A stretch of DNA of 64,000 nt from positions 781,652 to 845,651 of the forward strand of contig NZ_KB899241.1 of NCBI RefSeq assembly GCF_000378125.1, written 5' to 3'. Positions 1 to 9,948 of this stretch are shown piece after piece. Source of the stretch: Rudaea cellulosilytica DSM 22992. GTDB taxonomy: Bacteria; Pseudomonadota; Gammaproteobacteria; Xanthomonadales; Rhodanobacteraceae. The notes below the pieces were generated by a model. It saw only the letters and a list, made by a program, of their open reading frames with translations, was not told where the DNA came from and made no database searches. Within the stretch, counting starts at the first letter, position 1. Each line of letters opens with the position of its first letter. The position numbers and the translations under genes are program-made.

Positions 1-185
1 AGCGCGAGTTCGATGTCGTCCTTGTCCGAGCGCGCCACTTCGCAAAACGCCTGGCCGGTGATCGGCGTGATGTTTTCGAAATAGCGGCCGGCGACCGGCT
101 TGATCCATTTGCCGCCGATGAAGTTGTCGTAGCGGGCCTTGAACGGAACTTGTACCGCGAGATGTTGCTGTTCGAGTTTGGTCAT
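1..185 (-). CDS. NAD-dependent aldehyde dehydrogenase, N-terminal part (cut by window edge)
   Basis: The ATG is at 185-183 and the frame runs off the window after 61 codons. The visible N-terminus contains [12 protein letters not shown] and ENITPITGQ, the typical opening of class I/II aldehyde dehydrogenases of the ExaC/AldB/AcoD type, which oxidise acetaldehyde or related aldehydes. The catalytic Cys and Glu lie outside the window. A GGAG Shine-Dalgarno precedes the ATG by about 10 nt. The gene is divergent from an AcoR-like sigma-54 activator and has a candidate sigma-54 promoter 37-52 nt upstream, so alcohol- or acetoin-type induction is likely (inference). Family is certain; substrate is not. 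Confidence 0.85.
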   Translation of the reverse strand, partial: MTKLEQQHLAVQVPFKARYDNFIGGKWIKPVAGRYFENITPITGQAFCEVARSDKDDIELA

Positions 186-221
186 GACACTGAGGCTCCG
201 GGTTGATGGGCGCCTACCTAG

Positions 222-237
222 AGCACGCAGCGTGCCA
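222..237 (-). promoter_or_regulatory. Candidate sigma-54 promoter for the aldehyde dehydrogenase
   Basis: Read on the minus strand the sequence is TGGCACGCTGCGTGCT. It has the invariant GG at -24, then exactly ten bases, then GC at -12, and differs from the consensus TGGCACG-N4-TTGCW at one hexamer base (GTGC for TTGC). Transcription would start near 211, about 26 nt before the aldehyde dehydrogenase ATG. A dedicated sigma-54 activator gene lies immediately on the other side. Confidence 0.55.
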
Positions 238-314
238 ATCCGCTGTACTGCCGTGGTGCAACATCGTAAAAACACTTGCCCGCAAATGCCCACCTCAGTG
301 CATTGCTGCGCTGC

Positions 315-342
315 GCAATACCTGGCATTTGGTCTGTATTGC
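315..342. promoter_or_regulatory. Inverted repeat, possible activator site
   Basis: GCAATAC (315-321) and GTATTGC (336-342) form a perfect 7-bp inverted repeat with a 14-bp spacer. It lies about 105-130 bp upstream of the predicted sigma-54 transcription start, the usual distance for an enhancer. Binding by the adjacent AcoR-like protein is inference. Confidence 0.35.
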
Positions 343-390
343 AATCGTTGAAAATTTGTGTCCAGACTTGAAACAGTTGCTCAAAACGAC

Positions 391-407
391 TGTCGCAAAA
401 AGCGACA
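391..407. promoter_or_regulatory. Perfect palindrome TGTCGC-N5-GCGACA, possible activator site
   Basis: TGTCGC (391-396) and GCGACA (402-407) flank an AAAAA spacer. It ends 11 bp before the ATG of the AcoR-like regulator and about 180 bp upstream of the predicted sigma-54 start. Fis-type helix-turn-helix proteins bind such dyads, so it could be an upstream activating site and also an autoregulatory site. The role is inferred. Confidence 0.45.
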
Positions 408-418
408 CCCGGCATTCC

Positions 419-2263
419 ATGACCGATTCCGCTCTGGACCGAATCCAAACCGCACGGCATCGCTTCTTCGATCAAGGCGATGCGCCGCGCGGACTCGTGC
501 CTGCGTCGATCCTGCGCTCGTGGCAACGTTGCGCGGGGCTGGGTCTGTCGGAGAATGCGCGGCCTAACGTCGAGCCGCTGGCCGCCACCGCGCTGCGCGA
601 GGTCTGCCAAAAATACGAAGAGCTGCGCCGCGTCAGCCTGCCCGAAGTGCGCGCGCTATATGCCGATGCGCATGCGACCGGCAGCATCGTCATCCTCACC
701 GCGCCTGACGGCATGATCCTCGAGGCGCTTGGCAGCGCGAACTTTCTCGACAAGGCGGCACGCGTGTCGCTGCGCCCGGGTGTGCCGTGGAACGAAAACC
801 ATACCGGCACGAACGCGATCGGCACGGCGATGATCGAAGGTCGCGCGATCGAAGTGCGCGGACCCGAACATTTCTTCGCGCCGCATCGCGTGCTCAGTTG
901 TTCGGCGGTGCCGATCGTCGATCCGTTCGGCAAGATCGCCGGCGTGCTCGATCTCTCGGGCGAATCCTCGGTGCATCACACGCACGCGCTTGGCATGGTG
1001 CGCTTTGCCGTCGACCAGATCGAGCGGCGTCTGTTCAAACGTGACTTTCCCGGCTGCCGCGTGTTGCGTGTGCAGCGTGATGCCGGCCTGTTCGGCACGG
1101 CGCAGGAAGGCATCCTCGTGTTCGACGGCGAACGCCTCGTTGCGGCCAACCGGCATGGCCTGGGCATGCTCAACCTCGTCCGCGGCGACATCGGCCGCAG
1201 GGAATTCGGCGATCTGTTCGATGCCAAGGTCGAATCGCTGCAAAGCGAGGCGAACCTGCGCGACCATCTTAACAAGCCCATCTTCGTGCGCAGCGATGAG
1301 GCAGCGCCGCATCGGCCGGTAACGGTTTCGACATCGCCGCCCACAGCGGTCGCCGACCATCGCATCGGCAGCGAGCCCGTGTTCGGCGAGCAACTGACCT
1401 TCGAGCTCGATCGCGCGGAACGTGTGCTGCGCGCCGGCATGTCCGTGCTCCTGCTCGGCGAGACCGGCACCGGCAAGGAAGTATTCGCGCGCGAGCTGCA
1501 CCGCCGCCTCGGCAATCGCATGCCATTCGTCGCGGTCAACTGCGCGGGCTTGCCCGAGAGCCTGATCGAATCGGAATTGTTCGGCTACGACGAAGGTGCG
1601 TTCACCGGAGCGAAGCGCCAGGGGACGAAAGGCCTGTTGCGCGAGGCTGACGGCGGCGTGCTGTTCCTCGATGAGATCGGCGATATGCCGCTCGCTGCGC
1701 AGACGCGCCTGCTGCGCGTGCTGCAGGAGCGCGAGGTCACGCCGCTCGGCGGGGGCAAACCGGTCAAGGTCGATTTCACCGTCATCGCCGCGACCAACCG
1801 CAATCTCAATGTCGGCACGCTCGAGCAGTTCCGTTCGGACCTGTTCTTCCGCATCGCGCACTACACGGTGAATCTGCCCGCGCTGCGCGCATATCCCGAT
1901 CGCCGCGCGCTGATCGAAACGTTCTGGCGCCGTCTTGCGGCGGCGACGCCGATCGAAGCGAGCGCGCTTGACGTCCTCGCAGGCTACGACTGGCCCGGCA
2001 ACCTGCGCCAGCTCACCGGCATGCTGCGCACGCTGGTTGCGCTTGCCGGACCCGGCAGCGCGGTCGGCGCGGACGATCTTCCGCCGATGCTTCGCGAGCA
2101 GGGCACCGCGACGGGCATCGGCGGCGCTGCCACTGCGGGTGCGCTCGACGAGATCGCCGAACGCGCGATGCGGCAGGCGCTGGAAAAACATGCCGGCAAC
2201 GTCTCCGCCGCTGCGCGCAGTCTCGGCGTCAGCCGCAGTACGCTCTATCGGCGCCTGGGCTGA
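419..2263 (+). CDS. Sigma-54-dependent Fis-family activator, AcoR-like
   Basis: A 614-residue enhancer-binding protein. Residues about 60-250 are a GAF-type sensor region. The AAA+ domain has a Walker A GETGTGKE near residue 347 and the sigma-54 contact loop GAFTGA near residue 393. The last 40 residues are a Fis helix-turn-helix (ALEKHAGNVSAAARSLGVS). The order matches AcoR, the acetoin/alcohol catabolism activator. I chose ATG 419 because it begins the conserved N-terminus; an upstream in-frame start would add 72 unlikely residues. It is divergent from an aldehyde dehydrogenase with a candidate sigma-54 promoter, its likely target. The inducer is unknown. Confidence 0.9.
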   Translation: MTDSALDRIQTARHRFFDQGDAPRGLVPASILRSWQRCAGLGLSENARPNVEPLAATALREVCQKYEELRRVSLPEVRALYADAHATGSIVILTAPDGMILEALGSANFLDKAARVSLRPGVPWNENHTGTNAIGTAMIEGRAIEVRGPEHFFAPHRVLSCSAVPIVDPFGKIAGVLDLSGESSVHHTHALGMVRFAVDQIERRLFKRDFPGCRVLRVQRDAGLFGTAQEGILVFDGERLVAANRHGLGMLNLVRGDIGRREFGDLFDAKVESLQSEANLRDHLNKPIFVRSDEAAPHRPVTVSTSPPTAVADHRIGSEPVFGEQLTFELDRAERVLRAGMSVLLLGETGTGKEVFARELHRRLGNRMPFVAVNCAGLPESLIESELFGYDEGAFTGAKRQGTKGLLREADGGVLFLDEIGDMPLAAQTRLLRVLQEREVTPLGGGKPVKVDFTVIAATNRNLNVGTLEQFRSDLFFRIAHYTVNLPALRAYPDRRALIETFWRRLAAATPIEASALDVLAGYDWPGNLRQLTGMLRTLVALAGPGSAVGADDLPPMLREQGTATGIGGAATAGALDEIAERAMRQALEKHAGNVSAAARSLGVSRSTLYRRLG

Positions 2264-2306
2264 GCGAATCCGCCCCCGGGTGTTTGCGTCACGCGGACAA
2301 TGCCCC

Positions 2307-3359
2307 TCAGATTCCCAGCACTTTCCGATTGAACGCGTGGTCCGCGTCGCGGCCGGCGAAATCGTCGAAGGTGTGTTCGGTGACGTGGATGATGTGTCTG
2401 GCGACGAACGGTGCACCCTCGCGCGCGCCGTCCTCGGGATGCTTCAGCGCGCACTCCCATTCCACGACCGCCCAACCCGGATAGTCGTACTGCGCGAGCT
2501 TGGAAAAGATGCCGGTGAAATCCACCTGGCCGTCGCCGAGCGAGCGGAAGCGTCCCGGGCGATCCACCCAGTCCTGGTAGCCGCCGTAGACACCCGATTT
2601 TCCCGACGGCCGGAACTCGGCATCCTTGACGTGGAAGATGCGGATGAACTCGTGGTAGAAGTCGATGTATTGCAGATAATCGAGCTGCTGCAAGACGAAA
2701 TGGCTCGGGTCGTAGAGTATGCGGCAACGGCGATGATGGCCGGTTGCGGCGAGGAAACGCTCAAAGGTCACGCCATCGTGCAGGTCTTCGCCCGGATGGA
2801 TCTCGTAGCAGACGTCGACGCCGGCGTCATCGAACGCATCGAGAATCGGCAGCCAGCGCCGCGCGAGTTCGGCGAAGCCGTCCGCGACGAGGCCGGCCGG
2901 GCGCGGCGGCCACGGATAGAACGTGTGCCACTGCAGCGCACCCGAGAACGTCGCATGCGCGGTCAGGCCGAGATTGCGACTGGCCTGCGCCGCGAAGCGG
3001 AGTTGCTCGATCGCCCACTCGGTGCGCTTCTGCGAGTTACCGCGCACCGCTTCCGGCGCGAAGCCGTCGAACAGCAGATCGTAGGCCGGATTCACCGCGA
3101 CGAGTTGCCCTTGCAGATGCGTCGACAGCTCAGTGATCTGCACACCGCAGGCTTCGATGCGGCCCTTGAGCTCGTCGCAGTAGGCCTTGCTCTCGGCGGC
3201 ACGGCGCAGATCGATGCAGCGCGCATCCCAGCTCGGGATCTGCACACCTTTGTAGCCGAGCTGCGCCATCCATTTGCAGATGCCTTCGAGCGTGTCGAAC
3301 GGCGGCTTGTCGCCCATGAACTGGGCGAGAAAAATCGCGGGGCCTTTGATCGTCTTCAT
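2307..3359 (-). CDS. Sugar phosphate isomerase/epimerase family protein (TIM barrel)
   Basis: 350 residues starting MKTIKGPAIFLAQFMGD. The AP-endonuclease-2/xylose-isomerase-like TIM barrel is visible from metal-ligand-type segments such as CYEIHPGEDLHDG, ILYDPSHFVLQQ and FHVKDAEF, which supply the usual Glu, Asp and His ligands. It is the last gene of a minus-strand cluster with a Gfo/Idh/MocA oxidoreductase, a Tat-signal small subunit and a GMC flavoprotein. In 3-keto-glycoside pathways such isomerase-like proteins act on oxidised sugars; that role here is inferred from context. It is separated from the upstream gene by an unusual hairpin-forming repeat. Confidence 0.85.
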   Translation of the reverse strand: MKTIKGPAIFLAQFMGDKPPFDTLEGICKWMAQLGYKGVQIPSWDARCIDLRRAAESKAYCDELKGRIEACGVQITELSTHLQGQLVAVNPAYDLLFDGFAPEAVRGNSQKRTEWAIEQLRFAAQASRNLGLTAHATFSGALQWHTFYPWPPRPAGLVADGFAELARRWLPILDAFDDAGVDVCYEIHPGEDLHDGVTFERFLAATGHHRRCRILYDPSHFVLQQLDYLQYIDFYHEFIRIFHVKDAEFRPSGKSGVYGGYQDWVDRPGRFRSLGDGQVDFTGIFSKLAQYDYPGWAVVEWECALKHPEDGAREGAPFVARHIIHVTEHTFDDFAGRDADHAFNRKVLGI

Positions 3360-3399
3360 GTTTAGGAATCTCTGAAGAAGCGTCGCGAGCGAAGGCAGA

Positions 3400-3472
3400 T
3401 TGTGCGTCGCCGGAGCGCAGGAAACGGAGTTTACTGTAGTAAATGAGGATTCCGAGCATCGCCGGCGCACAA
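3400..3472. repeat. Imperfect inverted repeat with perfect 14-bp core
   Basis: Centred on TTTACTGTAGTAAA (3430-3443). Flanking arms pair imperfectly: GGAA/TTCC, CCGG/CCGG, and outermost TTGTGCG (3400-3406) with CGCACAA (3466-3472). A second small hairpin, GCTGC-N5-GCAGC, follows at 3473-3487. It sits in the 135-bp gap between two co-oriented genes and looks like a dispersed hairpin element or an RNA stabiliser/attenuator. I saw no second copy in the window. Confidence 0.5.
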
Positions 3473-3494
3473 GCTGCCGAGCGCAGCAGCTTGT

Positions 3495-4652
3495 TCAGGG
3501 GTTCCCGAACTCCGTCCACTTCTGTTGTGATTGCGCCGAGCGGATCACTGCGTCGATGAACGCCATGCCGCGCACGCCGTCGGCGATGCCGGGGAAATCG
3601 TATGCGCGCGGCTCGACTTTCGCGCCGTCGGCGTGCGCGCGCACGCCGCGATAAAACGCGGTGTAAATATTCGCGAATGCTTCTAGATATCCTTCGGGAT
3701 GCCCCGGTGGCGTGCGCGTGTTGCGCGCCGCGGCTTCGCCGAGGTAGGCGGCGCCCGTGCGCAGGATCTGCACCGGCGCATCGAGCGAGCGCAACACGAG
3801 CGAGTTCGGATCGGCATGCCGCCACTCGATCGATCCCGACTCGCCATAGATGCGCAGCGCGAGATTGTTTTCCTCGCCTGCGGCGATCTGTGTCGCCACG
3901 AGCACGCCGCTCGCGCCGTTGTCGAAACGCAGCAGCATCGAAGCGTCGTCATCGAGACGGCGGCCCGGGATGAAGGTGTTCAACATCGCATCGATCTGGG
4001 TGATGCGCAGGCCGCTGACATATTCGGCCAGATGCGCCGCATGCGTGCCGATGTCGCCGATCGCGCCGCCTGCGCCCGACTTGGTGGGATCGGTGCGCCA
4101 GCTCGCCTGTTTCTGCCCGCTGCCTTCGATGTCCGTCGCCAGCCAGCCCTGCGGATATTCGACGTAAATTTTGCGCACCGCGCCGATGCGCCCGGCGTTG
4201 ACGAGCGCACGTGCTTGCTTGATCAGCGGATAGCCGCTGTAGGTATAGGTGACGGCGAGAACACCGCCGCTGCGCTCGACCGCCGCCTGCAGCTCGCGCG
4301 CCTCGGCCAGCGAAAAACACAGCGGCTTGTCGACGACGACGTGGAAGCCGTTCTCCAGTGCGAGCCGCGCCGGTTCGTAGTGCACATGATTCGGCGTGAC
4401 GACGGCGATGAAATCCATGCGCTTGTCGGCAGGCAGCGCTTTTTCCGCGGCGAACATCTGCGCGTAGCTCGCGTACGCACGCGCCGGATCGACGTGGTAG
4501 GCCGCACCGGCCTCGCGCGAGCGTTGCGCATCGCTGCTGAACGCGCCGCAGACCAGTTCGGCTTCGCCGTCCAGTTCCGCGGCGATGCGATGGATGCGGC
4601 CGATGAACGAACCGGGGCCGCCGCCGACCAATCCCATGCGTAGCTTGCGCAC
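3495..4652 (-). CDS. Gfo/Idh/MocA family oxidoreductase
   Basis: 385 residues. A Rossmann fold opens with MGLVGGGPGSFIGRIHR. The DKPLCFSLAEAREL segment is the conserved EKP-like lysine motif of the family, and GAGGAIGDIGTHAAHLAEY is the substrate-domain GDIGxH signature. The start is GTG at 4652, preceded by GAGGA about eight bases upstream. Family members use NAD(P) to oxidise or reduce sugars and inositols. Located between an isomerase and a GMC/small-subunit pair, it probably processes the oxidised product of the flavoenzyme (inference). Confidence 0.92.
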   Translation of the reverse strand: MRKLRMGLVGGGPGSFIGRIHRIAAELDGEAELVCGAFSSDAQRSREAGAAYHVDPARAYASYAQMFAAEKALPADKRMDFIAVVTPNHVHYEPARLALENGFHVVVDKPLCFSLAEARELQAAVERSGGVLAVTYTYSGYPLIKQARALVNAGRIGAVRKIYVEYPQGWLATDIEGSGQKQASWRTDPTKSGAGGAIGDIGTHAAHLAEYVSGLRITQIDAMLNTFIPGRRLDDDASMLLRFDNGASGVLVATQIAAGEENNLALRIYGESGSIEWRHADPNSLVLRSLDAPVQILRTGAAYLGEAAARNTRTPPGHPEGYLEAFANIYTAFYRGVRAHADGAKVEPRAYDFPGIADGVRGMAFIDAVIRSAQSQQKWTEFGNP

Positions 4653-4693
4653 TCTATGTCCTCATCAAATTGGAAAATTCATCCGCCATGCGA

Positions 4694-5308
4694 TTACGCC
4701 AGGCCGACCTTTTTCAACACTTCGAGCGGCGGCCCATCGAAACTCGCCAGCGGCACGTTGCCGATGAATTGGAGGTCCTTGCGTCCTTCCGGCGTCGTGT
4801 AGAAACCGCTTGCGGTCAGGTCGCGATAACGAGCGAAGAATTTGGCCGCTTCAACGAAGCGCGGCTTCGCCTTCGGCAAGTAACAGATGTCGTCGCAGAT
4901 CGCGTGCAGCTGTTGCGCATCGAGCTCGTGCACAGGCTTGGAAAAGCGTCGGCCTGATTCCTTGTCGAGCCACTGCAATCCGTTGAGCACGATCGTGCGA
5001 TCCTTTTGCTGGCCCGGATACGGCGCGCTGATCCATTCGTCGAGGAAATCGACCACGCCCACCGCCGATGCGCTCGGCGACGTGGCATCCGCGGGAATGA
5101 TCGCGTCACAGAGCACGGTCGCGGTGCGGCGCTGCGCGGCGCTGAACGTCAGCGGCCACAGTTCGCCAGGATGATAGACGTTGAGCAGTTTCGGATCCTG
5201 CCCGTACGGTTTCGCCGCCACCTTCGCGGGTACCGCGGCGAATACGCCGTGTCCGAGCGGCGCAGCGGCGGCGGCGAGCATCCACTTGATTGTCGTGCGA
5301 CGATCCAT
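4694..5308 (-). CDS. Gluconate 2-dehydrogenase subunit 3-like protein with Tat signal
   Basis: About 204 residues. The N-terminus MDRRTTIKWMLAAAAAPLG is a twin-arginine signal, so the protein is exported folded. The remainder (ATVLCDAIIPADATSPSAS and following) matches the small subunit of gluconate 2-dehydrogenase/glycoside 3-dehydrogenase flavoenzymes, which carries the FAD subunit across the membrane by hitch-hiking. Its ATG (5308) overlaps the TGA of the upstream GMC gene, so the two are translationally coupled and expected to form a complex. A GTG three bases earlier is an alternative start. No cytochrome subunit gene is adjacent. Confidence 0.88.
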   Translation of the reverse strand: MDRRTTIKWMLAAAAAPLGHGVFAAVPAKVAAKPYGQDPKLLNVYHPGELWPLTFSAAQRRTATVLCDAIIPADATSPSASAVGVVDFLDEWISAPYPGQQKDRTIVLNGLQWLDKESGRRFSKPVHELDAQQLHAICDDICYLPKAKPRFVEAAKFFARYRDLTASGFYTTPEGRKDLQFIGNVPLASFDGPPLEVLKKVGLA

Positions 5309-7107
5309 CACAGCTCCTTGCGTTGCATGCGCTCAAGGATATGGTCCGCCACACGCCACGAGTTGGCCATGATGGTGAGGGTCGGATTCTTGTCGGCATT
5401 CGACGGGAACGGGGCGCCGTCGGCGAGAAACAGATTCTTCACATCCCAGGTCTGGCACCACGGGTTGACCACGGAAGTGCGCGCATCGTCGCCCATGATC
5501 GCACCACCGACTTCGTGAATGATGCTGCCGCCCGGCTCGATCGCCTTGGCGCCGTCGGTCTTGACTTCGCCGCGCACGCGTCCGCCCATCGCGGTGATGA
5601 TGTCGGCGAAGGTCTTCTGCATGTGCGCGGCCTGGCGCGTCTCGTGCTCGGACCACTGCCAGTGGAAGCGCAGCACCGGGATGCCCCACTTGTCCTTCAC
5701 CTTCGGATCGATCTCGCAGTACGACTTCTCGTTCGGAATCATCTCGCCGCGTCCGGCGAAGCCGACGAACGAGCCGTAATAGCGGCGCGCGTCCTCCTTG
5801 AACTTGGCGCCGTAGCTGCCGCCGGTAAGCCATTCCAGCCTCGTCGCTGTGCCGACGCCCGGCATGCGCCGGCCGCCGCCGAATTCGATGTGGTAGCCGC
5901 GCGCAAAGCCGAGCTTGCCGGCCTCCTTGTACTGCCACCAGGGAACGTACATGTGCAGGCCGGACACGCCTTCCTCGTTGTGCGGCGGCAGGCTTTCGAG
6001 CAATGGAATCTGGCCACCGAGATCGCTGCCGACCGTGTCCATCAGGTATTTGCCGACCTTGCCGCTCGAATTGCCGAGGCCGTGCGGAAACTGTGTCGAC
6101 TTCGAGTTGAGCAGGATGCGCACCGTCTCGCAGGCGCTCGCCGCGAGCACGACCGCGCGCGCGCTGATCGAGATATTCCTGTGCGAGGTCCGGTCGATGA
6201 AATGCACGCCCGAGGCGCGGCCGTCCTTGCCAAGGGTGACCTCATTGACCATCGCGTCGGTGACGATGTCGAGCTTGCCGGTCGCGAGCGCCGGCGGCAG
6301 ATGCACGGTCGTCGATTGATAGTTCGCCCGGATCGAACAGCCCTGTCCGCATGGCGTGGTCCAGAAGCAAGCGCCGCGACGCTTCATGTCGGCGGCGATG
6401 ATTGCCTGCGCGGCGGGGTTGCCCGGATGCAGCTTCGCCGGCGAATTCTTCCAGTCGAGCTGGCGCGTCAGCACGGCGCGATGGCCGGCAATCACGGGAA
6501 TGCCGAGCTTGCCCGCGTACTTGTGCACGAGCAGGTCGCTGACCAGCGGCTTCGGCGGCGGCAGCAGACAGCCCTCCGGCGAATCGGGCGTGTTCTCGAG
6601 TCCGTCGTTCGCGCCGTAGACACCGATGAGCATCTCGACCTTGTCATAGTACGGCGCCATGTCCGCGTAGCCGATCGGCCAGTCGAAGCCGAGGCCGTCG
6701 CGCGAGCGCGGCTTGAAGTCGTACGGCCCGTTGCGCAGCGAGATGCGGCCCCAGTGATTGGTGCGGCCGCCGAGCATGCGCGCGCGCCACCAGTCGAAGC
6801 GTTGCGTCTCGTCCGTGCTCGCCTGCGTGTACGGCTCACCGGGAACCTGCCAGCCGCCGTCTACCGTGGCGTCGTAGAAGCCGAACGGCTTGTCCGGCGT
6901 GCTCGCGCCACGCAGCGGCGCCATCTCGGGCGTCTGGAACATCGCCGCCTCGGCGACCGGATCGTAATTGCGGCCGGCCTCGAGCATGAGCACGCGTGCG
7001 CCGCCCATGGTCAGCGTGTAGGCCATTTGCCCGCCGCCGGCGCCCGAGCCGACGACGATCACGTCATAGTCGGTCTTTGCCGCGACCTCTGCGTTGATGA
7101 AAGGCAC
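5308..7107 (-). CDS. GMC-family FAD oxidoreductase, catalytic subunit (glycoside 3-dehydrogenase-like)
   Basis: 599 residues. The FAD-binding motif YDVIVVGSGAGGGQMAYTL is close to the N-terminus and the C-terminal region HEVGGAIMGDDARTSVVNPW is the GMC active-site/FAD segment of the gluconate 2-dehydrogenase large-subunit type. The start is GTG 7107, chosen because GGAG lies seven bases upstream; an in-frame start at 7164 lacks this. It has no signal of its own and should be exported with the Tat-bearing small subunit coupled downstream. Such enzymes oxidise a sugar hydroxyl, often C3 of a glycoside, and pass electrons to a respiratory carrier. Substrate not determinable. Confidence 0.88.
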   Translation of the reverse strand: MPFINAEVAAKTDYDVIVVGSGAGGGQMAYTLTMGGARVLMLEAGRNYDPVAEAAMFQTPEMAPLRGASTPDKPFGFYDATVDGGWQVPGEPYTQASTDETQRFDWWRARMLGGRTNHWGRISLRNGPYDFKPRSRDGLGFDWPIGYADMAPYYDKVEMLIGVYGANDGLENTPDSPEGCLLPPPKPLVSDLLVHKYAGKLGIPVIAGHRAVLTRQLDWKNSPAKLHPGNPAAQAIIAADMKRRGACFWTTPCGQGCSIRANYQSTTVHLPPALATGKLDIVTDAMVNEVTLGKDGRASGVHFIDRTSHRNISISARAVVLAASACETVRILLNSKSTQFPHGLGNSSGKVGKYLMDTVGSDLGGQIPLLESLPPHNEEGVSGLHMYVPWWQYKEAGKLGFARGYHIEFGGGRRMPGVGTATRLEWLTGGSYGAKFKEDARRYYGSFVGFAGRGEMIPNEKSYCEIDPKVKDKWGIPVLRFHWQWSEHETRQAAHMQKTFADIITAMGGRVRGEVKTDGAKAIEPGGSIIHEVGGAIMGDDARTSVVNPWCQTWDVKNLFLADGAPFPSNADKNPTLTIMANSWRVADHILERMQRKEL

Positions 7108-7262
7108 TGAGTGACTCCAATGGGTGTCGACACGGCGAACCGATCTGCGCATGCCCAGCGACAAATCGGATCGCGTCCGCGTTTATAGCCCAAAAGCGCC
7201 CGTACCTGCACGATGTCGTGCATCGCGCGGAGATAGCGAGGGCGATACTGCGAGCGCAGATC

Positions 7263-8444
7263 TCAGAGCACGGCGACGATGGCGCGCGCGACGTCATCGA
7301 GGCGATCATCAGGCAGGCCAGCGACGTTGATGCGGCTGTCGTCGACCATGTAGATCGCGTGTTCGGCGCGCAGGCGATGCACCTGTTCGACGGAGAGGCC
7401 TAGGCGCGAGAACATGCCGCGGTGGCGGGCGATGAAATCGAAACGGTTCGAGCCCGAATGCTTGCGCAGGGCTGCGGCGAGGCCTTCACGCAATACGATC
7501 ATGCGCTCGCGGATCGCATCGACCTCGGCGACCCAGGCCGCACGTCGCGCCGGATCGGTGAGGATGATGCGCACTACGGCGGCACCGTGGTCCGGCGGCA
7601 TCGAGTAGTTGGCGCGCGCGACCGAGCAGAGCTGCGCATAGGCGATATCGGCCTCGGCCGCGGACGGCGCGAGCAGAATCGCGCAGCCGACGCGGTCGCG
7701 ATACACCGAGAAGTTCTTCGAGCAGCTCGCGGCGATGACCATGGATGGAACCAGTGTGGCGAGCAGGCGCACGCCCGCGGCGTCGGCATCGAGGCCTTCG
7801 CCGAATCCCTGATAGGCGATGTCGACGAACGGGAACAACCGCTTCTCGACGATGAGCTTGCCGATCTCGCGCCACTGCTCGAGCGTGAGGTTCGCGCCGG
7901 TCGGATTGTGGCAGCAACCGTGCAGCAGGACGACGTCGTCGGGCTTCGCCTGCGCGAGCGCGGCAAGCATCGCCTCGAAGCGCACCGTGCCGGTGGCCGC
8001 ATCGAAGTAGGGATACGAAACGTGCTTGAGACCCGAGGCTTCGATCATCGGAATATGGTTGGGCCAGGTCGGGTCGGAGACCCACACCGTGGCATCGGGC
8101 CGTGCGCGGCGCAGCAGTTCAAACAAGATGCGCAGCGCGCCGGAGCCGCCAGGTGCCTGGATCGCACGCACTCGCGCAGCGGGTGCGGCATCACCCAAGA
8201 CCAACTCCGTCATCTTCGTGTCGAACGCCGTGTCGCCGGCGAGGCCGAGATAGGTTTTCGTCGTCTGCTCGGCGAACAGCACCTGCTCAGCGTCGCGCAC
8301 CGACTGCATGATCGGCGTGCGGCCTTCGCGGTCCTTGTAGACGCCGACGCCGAGGTCGACCTTGTGCTGGCGCGGATCGTCGCGCAACAGCGCGATCAGG
8401 GCGAGGATCTTGTCAGGCGCGGGCGAAGTCAGGGTCTCGAACAT
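7263..8444 (-). CDS. Aspartate/aromatic amino acid aminotransferase
   Basis: 393 residues starting MFETLTSPAPDKILAL, the typical opening of class Ib-like AspC/TyrB enzymes (DLGVGVYKDREGRTPIM). The PLP lysine lies in SCSKNFSVYRDRVG, the substrate-loop segment is HNPTGANLT, and the C-terminal Arg region is MFSRLGLS. It transfers amino groups between aspartate or aromatic amino acids and 2-oxoglutarate, giving glutamate. It is downstream of gltB and gltD on the same strand, 46 bp after gltD, so co-transcription with glutamate synthase is plausible. AspC versus TyrB preference cannot be settled from sequence alone. Confidence 0.93.
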   Translation of the reverse strand: MFETLTSPAPDKILALIALLRDDPRQHKVDLGVGVYKDREGRTPIMQSVRDAEQVLFAEQTTKTYLGLAGDTAFDTKMTELVLGDAAPAARVRAIQAPGGSGALRILFELLRRARPDATVWVSDPTWPNHIPMIEASGLKHVSYPYFDAATGTVRFEAMLAALAQAKPDDVVLLHGCCHNPTGANLTLEQWREIGKLIVEKRLFPFVDIAYQGFGEGLDADAAGVRLLATLVPSMVIAASCSKNFSVYRDRVGCAILLAPSAAEADIAYAQLCSVARANYSMPPDHGAAVVRIILTDPARRAAWVAEVDAIRERMIVLREGLAAALRKHSGSNRFDFIARHRGMFSRLGLSVEQVHRLRAEHAIYMVDDSRINVAGLPDDRLDDVARAIVAVL

Positions 8445-8490
8445 GAGGGTGGTCGCAATCGATTCGGGAAATGGATGGGTGGGTCGACGC

Positions 8491-9945
<1,455 letters not shown>

Positions 9946-9948
9946 CTA

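Noticed and set aside
5290-7110. 606-codon plus-strand frame opposite the GMC gene
   Set aside because: Composition is Arg/Ala-rich with no domain; it is an antisense shadow of a well-supported flavoprotein gene.
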